Positions 1 to 7,111 of a stretch of DNA of 8,031 nt are shown piece after piece. The notes under the pieces were generated by a model. That model did not search any database and was not told the DNA's origin. It saw nothing but the letters and a program-made list of their open reading frames with translations. How positions within the stretch are numbered: position 1 is the stretch's first letter; every line of letters begins with the position of its first letter. Both the position numbers and the translations under genes were made by a program. The stretch comes from a bacterium (GTDB taxonomy: Bacteria; JAJRZV01), in the NCBI GenBank assembly GCA_024275095.1, contig JAJRZV010000062.1, positions 1 to 8,031 on the forward strand, in the 5' to 3' direction.

Positions 1-945
1 GCCGGTGTAGTCTTCAACAGGGTGGCATCCCCCTCCCACTTCCGGGAGCTGAAGGCGGCCGTGAGGGAGCGGTCGGCGGTTGAATGTTTGGGATGGCTGC
101 CTGACCGCCGGGAACTGCGCCTTCCGGAGCGCCAGCTTGGGCTGGTGTCGGTGCACGAGCGAGGGCTTCCGCGTGAATACCTCGACCTGCTTGCTTCAAC
201 CATTCGGGAACACCTGCAAATAGACCGCGTTCTTGAACTCGCCGGCCAGGTATCCATATCCGGGTGCAGTATTAAAAAGGAAGGTGAGCACAGAGCCCGT
301 ATCGGCATTGCCCGCGACAGGGCCTTTTGTTTCTACTATGAGGACAACCTGCGCCTCCTGGCCGAGGCGGGTGCCGAGTTCGTGCCGTTCAGCCCCCTGG
401 AGGATGTGCGACTTCCGGAAGGACTGGACGGCCTGTACCTGGGCGGCGGTTTCCCCGAGGAGTTCGCCGCCTGCCTGGCAGAGAACAGGTCCATGCTGGA
501 AACCGTGAGACGTTTTCCCGGGCCGGTGCTTGCCGAATGCGGGGGGCTGATCTACCTTTGCGAGAGGTTCGTCGGGCGTGACGGGGTTCGTTACCCGCTT
601 GCGGGACGCATTAAGGGTACCATTGAGATGACGGAATCCCTGCAGGCATGCGGATACCGCGAGGTTGAACTGACCCGTGATTCACTGCTTGGTCCTGCGG
701 GAACAAAACTCCGTGGCCACGTGTTTCACTGGTCGAGGTGGGTGAAATATCCCGCGGAGGGCTGGGGTATATACCGGGCCGATGGAATGACATTCGGGTA
801 CGCGGACGCTAAAACACTGGCTTCTTACTTTCATTTTCACCTGGGAAGCTGTCCCGCGGCCGCCGCGTATTTTGTCGAGCAATGTCGCCGTTTTTCATTG
901 CGTATGCCCGAAGGTCTTCAGGGTGAACGACATGGAAGGGAATAG
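1..945 (+). CDS. cbiA: Cobyrinate a,c-diamide synthase, C-terminal part (5' truncated by window)
   Basis: This enzyme (CbiA in the anaerobic route, CobB in the aerobic one) uses ATP and glutamine to amidate the a and c side chains of cobyrinic acid in the cytoplasm. The frame is open from base 1 with AGVVFNRV, which matches the end of the family's N-terminal ATP-binding domain, so the true start lies upstream. The visible 314 codons cover the linker and the class I glutamine amidotransferase domain. Its nucleophile cysteine is in AECGGL (codon 538-540). The conserved RGHVFHWS stretch follows at about 709-735, and SYFHFHLGS near 823-849 carries the probable catalytic histidine. The TAG stop lies 11 bases inside cobD, so the two genes are probably co-translated. 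The family is clear. The choice of cbiA over cobB rests on the neighbouring cbiB and is only a naming preference. Confidence 0.93.
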   Translation, partial: AGVVFNRVASPSHFRELKAAVRERSAVECLGWLPDRRELRLPERQLGLVSVHERGLPREYLDLLASTIREHLQIDRVLELAGQVSISGCSIKKEGEHRARIGIARDRAFCFYYEDNLRLLAEAGAEFVPFSPLEDVRLPEGLDGLYLGGGFPEEFAACLAENRSMLETVRRFPGPVLAECGGLIYLCERFVGRDGVRYPLAGRIKGTIEMTESLQACGYREVELTRDSLLGPAGTKLRGHVFHWSRWVKYPAEGWGIYRADGMTFGYADAKTLASYFHFHLGSCPAAAAYFVEQCRRFSLRMPEGLQGERHGRE

Positions 946-2029
946 GTGGTTTCACCGCCACGGCGGTGCGCCGGAATATGATTTCAGGCGCCTGGATATT
1001 CCACCCCGGCCGGTTGTTGACTTCAGCGTCAACGTTAATGCCCTTGGTCCGCCCCCGGAGGTTATAGATAGATGGAATGAGCTGGCGGCGGAAATTGCTT
1101 CTTATCCCAGTATAGACGGGGAGGGAGTCAGGCGTTTTTATCAACACAAGTTCAAGCTTCCTCCCGAGTGCGTGCTGCCCGGGAACGGTTCTGTCGAGTT
1201 GATTTACCTTGTTCCCCGGGCGCTTCGGCTCGGGCACGTGGCAGTGCTTTCACCCTCTTTTTATGAATACGTTCGTGCGGCTCGGCTTGCAGGAGCGCAG
1301 GTGTCTTTTATTCGCCTTTCTGCGGAGAACGATTTTGCTCTGCCACCTCTGCAAGAACTGGAAAAACATTTATCCGGAGCACAAGCCCTTTTCTTGGGGA
1401 ATCCCAACAACCCCACGGGCACCTTGATTCCACGAGATGTGATTCTTCAGCTTGCGGAAAGACACCCGGACAAATGGTTTCTCGTGGATGAAGCATTCAT
1501 TCAGTTCGTTGAAAATTCCGCAAGTTACACGTTGATGCGCAGTGAATATCTGCGACCGAACGTGGTGGTTTTTCACTCCCTGACCAAGTTTTATGCTCTT
1601 TCCGGGTTGCGCATGGGAGCCGCCCTCGGCCATCCAGCAACAATATCCCGGCTGCGTGCATTCAAGGAACCGTGGTCGGTCAACGCTGTTGCTGAAAGGG
1701 TGGCCGGCGTTTTATGTCGGTGCAGGGATTACGAGGCAAAAACGCGTCGGCTTGTTTCGCAGGAGCGACAAAGGCTCTTCCACAATCTGAAGGAAATGCC
1801 GGGGATACAAATATTTGCTCCAGTGGCCAATTTCTTCCTGGCCAGGTGGACGGCAACAGGTAACCTGGACGATCTGCTGCGGGGATTACTTTCAAGAGGG
1901 TTCTATGTCAGGGACTGCCGGAACTTCCCGGGCCTGGAGGAGAACTACTTCCGGTTTGCCATCCGCCAGCCGCATGAAAACGACCGCCTGGTAAAAAACC
2001 TTGTCGCCTGCGTGACAGAATTGAAGTGA
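932..2029 (+). CDS. cobD: Threonine-phosphate decarboxylase
   Basis: This PLP-dependent enzyme of aminotransferase fold I decarboxylates L-threonine O-3-phosphate to (R)-1-amino-2-propanol O-2-phosphate, the linker between the corrin ring and the nucleotide loop of cobalamin. The 365 residues show the family's motifs in order: HGG at 10-12, FSVNVNALGPP at 31-41, GNGSVELIY at 84-92, GNPNNPTG at 156-163, VDEAF at 185-189 (Asp186 faces the PLP ring nitrogen) and SLTKFYALSGLRMG at 216-229, with Lys219 as the Schiff-base lysine. RFAIRQPHEN near 341-350 supplies a substrate-carboxylate arginine. I chose the ATG at 932 because the product then begins just before the HGG motif and has the normal length of about 360 residues. 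An in-frame ATG at 872 would add 20 residues read out of cbiA and is less likely. The gene overlaps cbiA by 14 bases and cbiB by 4. Confidence 0.93.
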   Translation: MEGNRWFHRHGGAPEYDFRRLDIPPRPVVDFSVNVNALGPPPEVIDRWNELAAEIASYPSIDGEGVRRFYQHKFKLPPECVLPGNGSVELIYLVPRALRLGHVAVLSPSFYEYVRAARLAGAQVSFIRLSAENDFALPPLQELEKHLSGAQALFLGNPNNPTGTLIPRDVILQLAERHPDKWFLVDEAFIQFVENSASYTLMRSEYLRPNVVVFHSLTKFYALSGLRMGAALGHPATISRLRAFKEPWSVNAVAERVAGVLCRCRDYEAKTRRLVSQERQRLFHNLKEMPGIQIFAPVANFFLARWTATGNLDDLLRGLLSRGFYVRDCRNFPGLEENYFRFAIRQPHENDRLVKNLVACVTELK

Positions 2030-3015
2030 ACAAGTGCATGCTGGTTCTTTTTTGGGCTTTTGTGCTGGACCTCCTTCTGGGAGATCCTGAATACCCGTTG
2101 CATCCTGTAAGAATAATTGGAAGGGTGGTGTCCCTTCTCGAGAGCCTTTTGCGGCGTGCGGGCATGGCCGGGATGACAGGTGGAGCCCTGCTGGCTGTGT
2201 CAGTGCTGATCTCATTTACAGGCGCATACCTGGGCTTGCGATTCGCGTTACACCATGTTCATCCCCGGCTCGCTGTGGCCTTTGATACGTTCGTGGTTTA
2301 CTCGTGCATCGCGTTCAAAGACCTGCTTCGCCATGGCGGGTTGATAGCTGATGCACTGGAGAGAGGAGATTTTTCAGAAGCACGGGTTGAGGTTCAGAAG
2401 ATCGTCGGCAGGGATGCATCCAGGCTTGATGCTTCCGGTATCGCTCGTGCCGCTGTTGAGAGTGTCGCGGAAAATTTTGTCGACGGCCTCCTGTCCCCGT
2501 TTTTCTGGTATATCACCGGCTGTGCGCTCTCCAGCTTTGCAGGCCTCCCCACGTGCACGGGGGGAGTGCTCGGCATATTCATTTTTCGGGTCGTCAACAC
2601 GCTGGATTCCATGGTTGGACATCGCAGCGAGCAGTACCTGCGCTTCGGATGCTTTGCGGCAAGACTTGACGACGTGATGAATTTTTTCCCCGCACGGCTG
2701 TCCGTACCCATCATCTCGTTGTCGGCAGGCATGTGCGGGTTGAACGCCGTCCATGCCGTGGAAATTGCCTGGCGCGACCGATTAAAACATCCATCTCCAA
2801 ATGCGGGCCATGCAGAAAGCTGCGTGGCGGGAGCCCTGGCCATTCGACTCGGAGGACCGGCGGTTTATTCCGGCGGTGTTGTAAAAAAACCTTGGATTGG
2901 GGATGGTACGGCGGATATTTCCCATGAGCACATCCGCAAATGTTGTGTTCTGATTTTATGTTCAGGTTTGGTCGCTTTATCTCTTGCGTTGCTTTTTCTC
3001 CTGTGGTTGCAGTAA
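2026..3015 (+). CDS. cbiB: Adenosylcobinamide-phosphate synthase CbiB
   Basis: CbiB is an inner-membrane protein that joins aminopropanol phosphate, the CobD product, to adenosylcobyric acid to form adenosylcobinamide phosphate. The N terminus has the family signature LDLLLGDPEYPLHPVRIIGR (residues 14-33). Further conserved blocks are VESVAENFVDGLLSPFFWY (144-162), NTLDSMVGHR (191-200), HPSPNAGHAES (255-265) and KKPWIGDG (287-294). Hydrophobic segments lie at about 5-19, 52-72, 83-97, 157-188, 226-240 and 307-328. At 329 residues the length is normal. The GTG start at 2026 overlaps the cobD stop as GTGA, typical of translational coupling. An ATG at 2038 would remove four residues and is a fair alternative, since neither has a strong ribosome-binding site. 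It is the last intact gene of the GC-rich cobalamin run. Confidence 0.93.
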   Translation: MNKCMLVLFWAFVLDLLLGDPEYPLHPVRIIGRVVSLLESLLRRAGMAGMTGGALLAVSVLISFTGAYLGLRFALHHVHPRLAVAFDTFVVYSCIAFKDLLRHGGLIADALERGDFSEARVEVQKIVGRDASRLDASGIARAAVESVAENFVDGLLSPFFWYITGCALSSFAGLPTCTGGVLGIFIFRVVNTLDSMVGHRSEQYLRFGCFAARLDDVMNFFPARLSVPIISLSAGMCGLNAVHAVEIAWRDRLKHPSPNAGHAESCVAGALAIRLGGPAVYSGGVVKKPWIGDGTADISHEHIRKCCVLILCSGLVALSLALLFLLWLQ

Positions 3016-3059
3016 TCGCGCCGTGTGGTTCAACTCATGTGGTGGTGTTCCTGTGTACG

Positions 3060-3435
3060 CCACTTCCGGAACTTGAGAAATACCGCAATAACTTTGACAT
3101 TCTCGAGAGCTACCAGGGTTGATTTGTTTGCCCTTCTTCTCAAGGATCTTTCCGGTGTCGTAGAGAGCGGGCTCCTGCCCGGGAACACCGAGGCCCGCGT
3201 GAAAAGCCGGGTGGATCATCAACCGCCTGGTGGGAAACGACGTCAGGACCCTGCCGTCCGTTGTTGCCTGGGACGGGCCGACCCGTGGTGGACCGTCTGC
3301 GACCACAACGACATCTTCTTCCCCCTGGAACTCGAGCCCGGGACGGTGCTGTGCATCCCTTCCGTAGAGCACGTCCACATGTGCCTCCTGGCATGGGGCG
3401 CGACCCTTGGCGGCCCCGTTCCTCGACCGGGCTGA
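3060..3435 (+). pseudogene. Possible frameshifted remnant of a phage tail/baseplate (gp53/LysM-like) gene
   Basis: A protein-like reading appears only if the frame is changed several times. Frame A (3060-3119) gives PELEKYRNNFDILESYQG and then a stop. Frame B (about 3112-3211) gives VDLFALLLKDLSGVVESG and GLLPGNTEARVKSR. Frame C (3212-3286) gives WIINRLVGNDVRTLPSVV and AWDGPTR. Frame B resumes at 3286 with WWTVCDHNDIFFPLELEPG and TVLCIPSVEHVHM. The joined product would be about 125 residues. From memory, its end (WW, then ND, then PLELEPGTVL, then IP) resembles the C-terminal LysM-like domain of phage baseplate gp53 proteins; this was not checked by search. One frame (3025-3435) is open throughout, so an intact unknown 136-codon gene is an alternative, but its middle section looks compositionally poor (PPGGKRRQDPAVRCC). 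Composition is like the cobalamin genes rather than the tonB operon. Confidence 0.4.
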
Positions 3436-3438
3436 ATC

Positions 3439-3450
3439 TCAGCTTGCTGA
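3439..3450. repeat. Short perfect inverted repeat
   Basis: TCAGC-TT-GCTGA is a perfect 5-base inverted repeat just after the end of the degenerate gene. The following bases (TATGTTTGTT) are T-rich but not a continuous T tract, so it is at best a weak terminator-like element. It could equally be chance. Confidence 0.2.
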
Positions 3451-3540
3451 TATGTTTGTTACAGGCGTAGCGTTTGTCATGGGCGGGTGATGCTTGTGCT
3501 TGGAGCTTGCGTGACATCCAGCTGGGTCCAGGGGGTAAAT

Positions 3541-3648
3541 ATGAAAGAAACGGCTCATGTCACGATTGTTGCTTGTGTGATTGCGGCGGGCGGGTTTTGG
3601 GAATTCAAATTTCTTGAAGCCCTGTGGTTTTGGTGTTATTTTTTTTGA
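3541..3648 (+). CDS. Possible small membrane peptide, 35 residues
   Basis: An ATG at 3541 follows an AGGGGG sequence (3530-3535) with a 5-base spacer and opens a frame of 35 codons ending in TGA. The product begins MKETAHVTIVACVIAAGG and continues FWEFKFLEALWFWCYFF. It is strongly hydrophobic and rich in aromatics, and could form one membrane helix. It ends 26 bases before tonB in the same direction, so it could be a leader or a small partner of the uptake operon. I recognise no family. A frame this short may be accidental, and its end runs into the T-rich stretch before tonB. The good ribosome-binding site and the hydrophobic composition are the only support. Confidence 0.3.
   Translation: MKETAHVTIVACVIAAGGFWEFKFLEALWFWCYFF
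3604..3618. promoter_or_regulatory. Inverted repeat, candidate operator upstream of tonB
   Basis: TTCAA-N5-TTGAA is a perfect inverted repeat with an A/T-rich spacer. It overlaps the putative -35 hexamer of the candidate promoter for the tonB operon, a position suited to a repressor. It does not match the Fur consensus well. A 5-base arm is weak evidence. Confidence 0.2.
3614..3642 (+). promoter_or_regulatory. Candidate sigma-70-type promoter for the tonB operon
   Basis: TTGAAG (3614-3619) and TATTTT (3637-3642) are 17 bases apart, and each matches the sigma-70 consensus at four of six positions. It lies about 30 bases before the tonB start, within the only noncoding stretch large enough to carry the operon's promoter. 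The match is modest, and it would lie inside the possible small ORF at 3541-3648, so at most one of the two readings may be relevant to tonB expression. Confidence 0.25.
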
Positions 3649-3674
3649 AAAAAGTAACACGATCTGGACGAGTA

Positions 3675-4304
3675 ATGGAAAATGTGGAGCAGTGGTTAAA
3701 AAAGAGTAAAACTTGTGGATTTCTGGGTTCACTGGTTGTTCATTTGTTTGTCTTTGCTGTTCCACTATCAATTGGGAGCACTTCTTATCGCTGTAACGAA
3801 GTTGAATTTTTTATTGAAGAAGGTAACAGCACTTCCAGAAAGGAGGAAGTACGTAACAATTTAGTGAAAAGAACGCTATCATCCCCCGAGCCGATAAAGG
3901 CTGTGCCGGTTGAATCTGCCACCAGCAAAAACGTTGCTGTTACTGCGGAGAAAACCTCCCACGAAATCCCTGATGAGTCACCCCCGGAGACCAGCTCCGA
4001 AGCACTTAAAGACACCGGGTTTGGCTCCGACGAAGGTCCACGATTTATTCACATGGAAAAACCTTTTTATCCGCTCATGGCCAAGAGACTCGGGATAGAG
4101 GGGCAGGTGGTTTTGAGATTGTTCATTGATGAAGCCGGTAACCTTACCCACATTGAGGTGGTTGAAAGGGGATGCTGCGGTTTTACGGAATCTGCCGTTG
4201 AAGCGATGAAAAAATCCACCTTCGCCCCGGCCCGCGAAAATGGGAAACCCGTTGCTTCCAGTGCGCTGCTGCGCGTGAGATTTGTCCTGAAGGATGCTGA
4301 ATGA
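3675..4304 (+). CDS. tonB: Energy transducer TonB
   Basis: TonB carries energy from the proton-driven ExbB-ExbD motor in the inner membrane across the periplasm to outer-membrane receptors. The 209 residues have the expected layout. A short cytoplasmic N terminus is followed by a single membrane helix at about 15-33 containing SLVVHLFVF, whose Ser/His pair is characteristic of TonB. A hydrophilic Pro/Ser/Glu/Lys-rich linker spans about 45-125. The C-terminal domain (about 127-206) contains PFYPLMAKRLGIEGQVVLRL, then DEAGNLTHIEVVE, then an AVEAMKKSTFAPARENGKPV segment. The linker lacks the long Pro-Lys/Glu-Pro repeats of enterobacterial TonB. The ATG at 3675 is chosen because GGACGAG lies just upstream and the helix is correctly placed; an in-frame GTG at 3624 would add 17 residues. 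Two adjacent cysteines (167-168) in the periplasmic domain are odd. The stop overlaps the exbB start as ATGA. Confidence 0.92.
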   Translation: MENVEQWLKKSKTCGFLGSLVVHLFVFAVPLSIGSTSYRCNEVEFFIEEGNSTSRKEEVRNNLVKRTLSSPEPIKAVPVESATSKNVAVTAEKTSHEIPDESPPETSSEALKDTGFGSDEGPRFIHMEKPFYPLMAKRLGIEGQVVLRLFIDEAGNLTHIEVVERGCCGFTESAVEAMKKSTFAPARENGKPVASSALLRVRFVLKDAE

Positions 4305-4873
4305 TTGAAATTTTCCAAAAAGGCGGTTTTTTAATGTACCCCCTGCTCGGGTGTTCTCTCCTTGGGGTTGCAATAGTCATAAGTAAATTCATTGAGTATC
4401 AGTATTACCTGAAAATTTTAAACAAGCCCCTTCAAGAAATTCTGAAAACAAACCCGACCATCCTGCTACCCGTGGTAGAGAAAATAAAAGAAGGCTGTGG
4501 GGAGGAAGAACTGACTGTTGTTTGTGCAAAGCAGGTGAGTCAGATAGAAAAAGGTTTGAGCTGGTTGACCCTGATAGCAACAATTGCTCCCCTCCTGGGT
4601 TTGACAGGTACGGTGACCGGGATGATAAAGGCGTTCAAGGTCGTATCTGAAAACCCGACCATCAACCCTTCCTTGCTCGCGGGTGGAATATGGGAGGCAC
4701 TCATCACAACTGCAGCAGGACTTCTCATTGCTGTCCCCATTTACGTGGCTCATCATTATCTGGACAGGCAAGCGGATGAAATAGTGCTTCTACTTAAAGA
4801 ATTTACGATGACCTTGCGCAGGAGAGAACAAGGTGCAACTGGAAAGAAAGCGCCGGAACTCATGGGGTATTAA
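4301..4873 (+). CDS. exbB: Biopolymer transport protein ExbB (MotA/TolQ/ExbB family)
   Basis: ExbB forms the pentameric proton-channel scaffold around ExbD and drives TonB. The 190-residue protein has the family's three membrane helices: about 11-30 (MYPLLGCSLLGVAIVIS), 87-112 and 131-152. The most conserved part begins at about residue 95 with APLLGLTGTVTGMIKAF, and the third-helix region is WEALITTAAGLLIAVPIYVA. The threonines in these two segments match the polar channel lining known in the family. The short form, without a long N-terminal extension, is like many ExbB proteins outside the enterobacteria. TolQ is a homologous alternative, but pairing with tonB and a receptor gene favours ExbB. 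The ATG overlaps the tonB stop by four bases, so coupled translation is likely. Confidence 0.92.
   Translation: MIEIFQKGGFLMYPLLGCSLLGVAIVISKFIEYQYYLKILNKPLQEILKTNPTILLPVVEKIKEGCGEEELTVVCAKQVSQIEKGLSWLTLIATIAPLLGLTGTVTGMIKAFKVVSENPTINPSLLAGGIWEALITTAAGLLIAVPIYVAHHYLDRQADEIVLLLKEFTMTLRRREQGATGKKAPELMGY
4820..4825 (+). promoter_or_regulatory. Ribosome-binding site that fixes the exbD start inside exbB
   Basis: AGGAGA lies seven bases before the GTG at 4833, within the exbB coding region. It supports the GTG as the exbD start and therefore a 41-base overlap between the two genes. Confidence 0.65.
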
Positions 4874-5231
4874 TATCGCTCCTCTTGTGGACATGGTATT
4901 TCTTCTTCTATTGTTTTTCCTTCTCACGTGGCAACTCGCAGAACGCCCCGCGATAAACATAAACCTTCCAAAGACCAAAACAGCAAGTATTCGAAGGGAT
5001 ACCTTGGGCACGATTTACATTACAAAAGACAAAAAAATTTTTTTCATGGAAAAAGAAGTTGACTTGAAAGCCCTCGGTTCCGAGATCAAAAAGGTTTTCA
5101 AAAATCCAGAGCTGAATTTTATCCGTATTGAAGCTGATATAGATGCGGACATAGGGATTCTTATAAGTGTGATTGATGAGTTGAGACTCATCGGAATAAG
5201 AAAGTACAGCATATTGACGCAGCGGAGATAA
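4833..5231 (+). CDS. exbD: Biopolymer transport protein ExbD
   Basis: ExbD is the peptidoglycan-facing stator partner that sits in the ExbB pore and uses the proton gradient to energise TonB. The 132 residues start with a basic cytoplasmic segment (ERKRRNSWG) followed by NIAPLVDMVFLLLLFFLLT. The Asp at residue 20 is the conserved protonatable residue of the single membrane helix (about 17-33). INLPKTKTA follows, then the periplasmic domain with a typical YITKDKKIFF strand, and RIEADIDADIGILISVIDEL near the end. The length is normal for the family. TolR is homologous, but gene context favours ExbD. The GTG start has a good ribosome-binding site and overlaps exbB by 41 bases. Confidence 0.91.
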   Translation: MQLERKRRNSWGINIAPLVDMVFLLLLFFLLTWQLAERPAININLPKTKTASIRRDTLGTIYITKDKKIFFMEKEVDLKALGSEIKKVFKNPELNFIRIEADIDADIGILISVIDELRLIGIRKYSILTQRR

Positions 5232-5240
5232 AAACAGAAG

Positions 5241-5250
5241 AGGAGGTGAT
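5241..5250 (+). promoter_or_regulatory. Perfect Shine-Dalgarno sequence of the receptor gene
   Basis: AGGAGGTGAT is fully complementary to the bacterial 16S rRNA 3' end consensus over ten bases. The GGAGG core is seven bases from the ATG at 5254. This is far stronger than the sites of the preceding genes and suggests the receptor is made in higher amount than TonB, ExbB and ExbD from the same message. Confidence 0.75.
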
Positions 5251-5253
5251 AGT

Positions 5254-7095
5254 ATGAGTAGTACGAAAAAACTGCTGGTAATTTCTGGAATTTTAATGTT
5301 CGCAGTTCCTTTTAGCCGAGCAGAAGAGAAGAAGGAAACTCGGGAAAAAGAACTTAAAGAAATTGTTGTTACCGGCACAAGAACACCACACACGCTGGAG
5401 GAAACTCCTGTTGAGACCATTCTCATAACAAAAGACGAAATTGAAAAGTCGAATTCCAAGAACGTCGCCGAAATTCTCAGGGGAGTCCCGGGTGTTTTCA
5501 TCCAGGGTGAAAATGTTCCCGGGGCATCCTCGTGGAAAACAAGACTGAGAGGTTTCAGTTTTGATAGTGGATACGGGCTTATCCTCGTGGATGGCGAGAG
5601 GGTCCTGGGCGGAGGAATGGGTGAATATGGGATAAGCTTAAACCAGATACCCCCTTCTCTGATTGAAAAAATAGAAATTGTTAAAGGGCCTGCATCCTCT
5701 CTTTACGGATCAGATGCCTTGGCAGGGGTGGTAAATATTATTACAAAGGATGTGCCTGAAAAGCCTCTTTTTTATCTGAGCGGAGGTTATGGGTCTCATA
5801 ACCCTTCGCTTGTCAGCCTGGGATACGGACAGAAAAGCGGGAAGTTCGGTTTCTTAGTAATGGGCGAGAGAGACATCTCGGATAGAGGGCGATACGGTGC
5901 AAGAAAAGACAAGTTCTGGGGAGAGTATGTTCTTTCAAAAATTTCCTATGATTTTTCTGAAAAAATAAAGCTTCACCTGGGGGTTCATTATGATTATTTG
6001 AGGTGGCAATACGCCATAGAGAAAAAGTTCAGGTTGAGCCCTTCGGTAGAAATCTCCCTTTCAGATAATTCGATGCTGAAACTCAGAGCCTACTACTATC
6101 CAATGAAGATGGATCTTTTTTCTCCTGGATATACCCGTCGTTATGGTGATATCAAGTACCTGCAAGGCGAAGCCCAGTACACTGCCTTCGTCGGTAAAAA
6201 TCAGCTTTTTACAGTAGGGAGCGAATATCTCTTCAGGGACATAGACGCTAATTTTACAAATGCGACCGATACAATTATAAGCTTTTACCTTCAAGATGAA
6301 ATTTCGTTTCTGGAACGCGTGATCGTAGCGGCCGGCGGAAGAATAGACAATCACTCCAGGTTCGGGACCGAATTTAACCCCAAGATAGGAGTCCTCTGGA
6401 AAATTTTTGAAAACACGAGAGCCCGGGTTTCAGCAGGAAGGTCCTTTAAATCCCCCACGATAAGGCAACTTTATGTCTCGTTCAAGCATGGAGACTGGTG
6501 GAATGAGCCCAATCCTGAATTGAATCCCGAAATTGCCTGGGGATACTCCCTCAGCCTTGAACAGCTTTTTCTGAAGAACTTCTCGCTGGTTATAGGTGCA
6601 TTTAGAAATGATGTGAAGAACATGATCGTTCGAGTTGAAACATCTGAAACAGTCGACGGTGTGCCGGTACGCACGTGGGAAAACGTACAAGAAGCATTTA
6701 CCCAGGGTTTAGAAGCGATGATTAACCTCACTTTATTTAACAGTCTTTCGCTGAATCTCGCTTATACCTATATGGATACAGAAAATAAAAATACAGGAAA
6801 AGAGTTACCCTATAGTCCTCACAACATGGCAAGTACCGGTTTTGGATGTGAACTCAAGGCACTGAGACTTTCGTTTCACTGGATGAGTGTATATTACTCA
6901 AAGGCGTATAAAGACAATGATAACACCGCAACAATCAATCCCTATTCCATTTCGAACCTGAAGGTTATCGGAAATCTTGCAAAAAACGTACGCGTTTCCT
7001 TCGAAGTTGACAACATTTTCAACTCGGATTACGGAGAACCCCAAAAGGAATGGCTGGGTCGAGTGTTTTTTGGAAAATTGAACATAGAAATATGA
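5254..7095 (+). CDS. TonB-dependent outer-membrane receptor, BtuB/CirA-like
   Basis: This is a ligand-gated 22-strand beta-barrel that imports a scarce substrate across the outer membrane with energy from TonB. A signal peptide covers about residues 1-23, with probable cleavage after SRA. A TonB box lies in KEIVVTGTR (35-43). The plug domain (about 44-168) has VAEILRGVPGVFIQ, TRLRGFSFD, LVDGERV and the hallmark IEIVKGPASSLYGSDALAGV (140-159) followed by VNIITKD. The rest is barrel, with alternating aromatic strands and a C-terminal repeat region VSFEVDNIFNSDYGEP. The 613-residue length is nearly that of E. coli BtuB, and the plug most resembles the BtuB/CirA group. A corrinoid is therefore a reasonable guess given the B12 genes upstream, but siderophore, heme or Ni/Co chelate receptors share these motifs. 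The protein ends in Ile rather than the usual aromatic residue. It lies 22 bases after exbD and has a perfect ribosome-binding site. Confidence 0.92.
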   Translation: MSSTKKLLVISGILMFAVPFSRAEEKKETREKELKEIVVTGTRTPHTLEETPVETILITKDEIEKSNSKNVAEILRGVPGVFIQGENVPGASSWKTRLRGFSFDSGYGLILVDGERVLGGGMGEYGISLNQIPPSLIEKIEIVKGPASSLYGSDALAGVVNIITKDVPEKPLFYLSGGYGSHNPSLVSLGYGQKSGKFGFLVMGERDISDRGRYGARKDKFWGEYVLSKISYDFSEKIKLHLGVHYDYLRWQYAIEKKFRLSPSVEISLSDNSMLKLRAYYYPMKMDLFSPGYTRRYGDIKYLQGEAQYTAFVGKNQLFTVGSEYLFRDIDANFTNATDTIISFYLQDEISFLERVIVAAGGRIDNHSRFGTEFNPKIGVLWKIFENTRARVSAGRSFKSPTIRQLYVSFKHGDWWNEPNPELNPEIAWGYSLSLEQLFLKNFSLVIGAFRNDVKNMIVRVETSETVDGVPVRTWENVQEAFTQGLEAMINLTLFNSLSLNLAYTYMDTENKNTGKELPYSPHNMASTGFGCELKALRLSFHWMSVYYSKAYKDNDNTATINPYSISNLKVIGNLAKNVRVSFEVDNIFNSDYGEPQKEWLGRVFFGKLNIEI

Positions 7096-7111
7096 AAAAA
7101 GGGGTGTCAGG

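Noticed and set aside
872-931. Earlier in-frame ATG that would lengthen CobD by 20 residues
   Set aside because: The extension is read out of cbiA, has no family character and places the HGG motif too far from the N terminus; the ATG at 932 gives the normal length.
809-1237. 142-codon ORF on the - strand opposite cbiA and cobD
   Set aside because: It lies entirely opposite two confidently identified genes and shows no domain features.
3203-3225. GGGTGGAT near 3211 matches part of the tRNA-Gln 3' end, a possible attachment-site repeat
   Set aside because: Only eight bases match before the sequences diverge, which is expected by chance in GC-rich DNA, and the site falls within the degenerate gene rather than at a clear boundary.
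3140-3517. 125-codon ORF on the - strand across the noncoding stretch
   Set aside because: The product is Arg/Gly/Pro-rich with no recognisable domain, hydrophobic core or ribosome-binding site, and looks like an opposite-strand shadow of GC-rich sequence.
3436-3674. Possible cobalamin riboswitch upstream of the tonB operon
   Set aside because: I looked for the conserved B12 box and the other conserved blocks of the element on both strands and saw none. A covariance-model search would be decisive.
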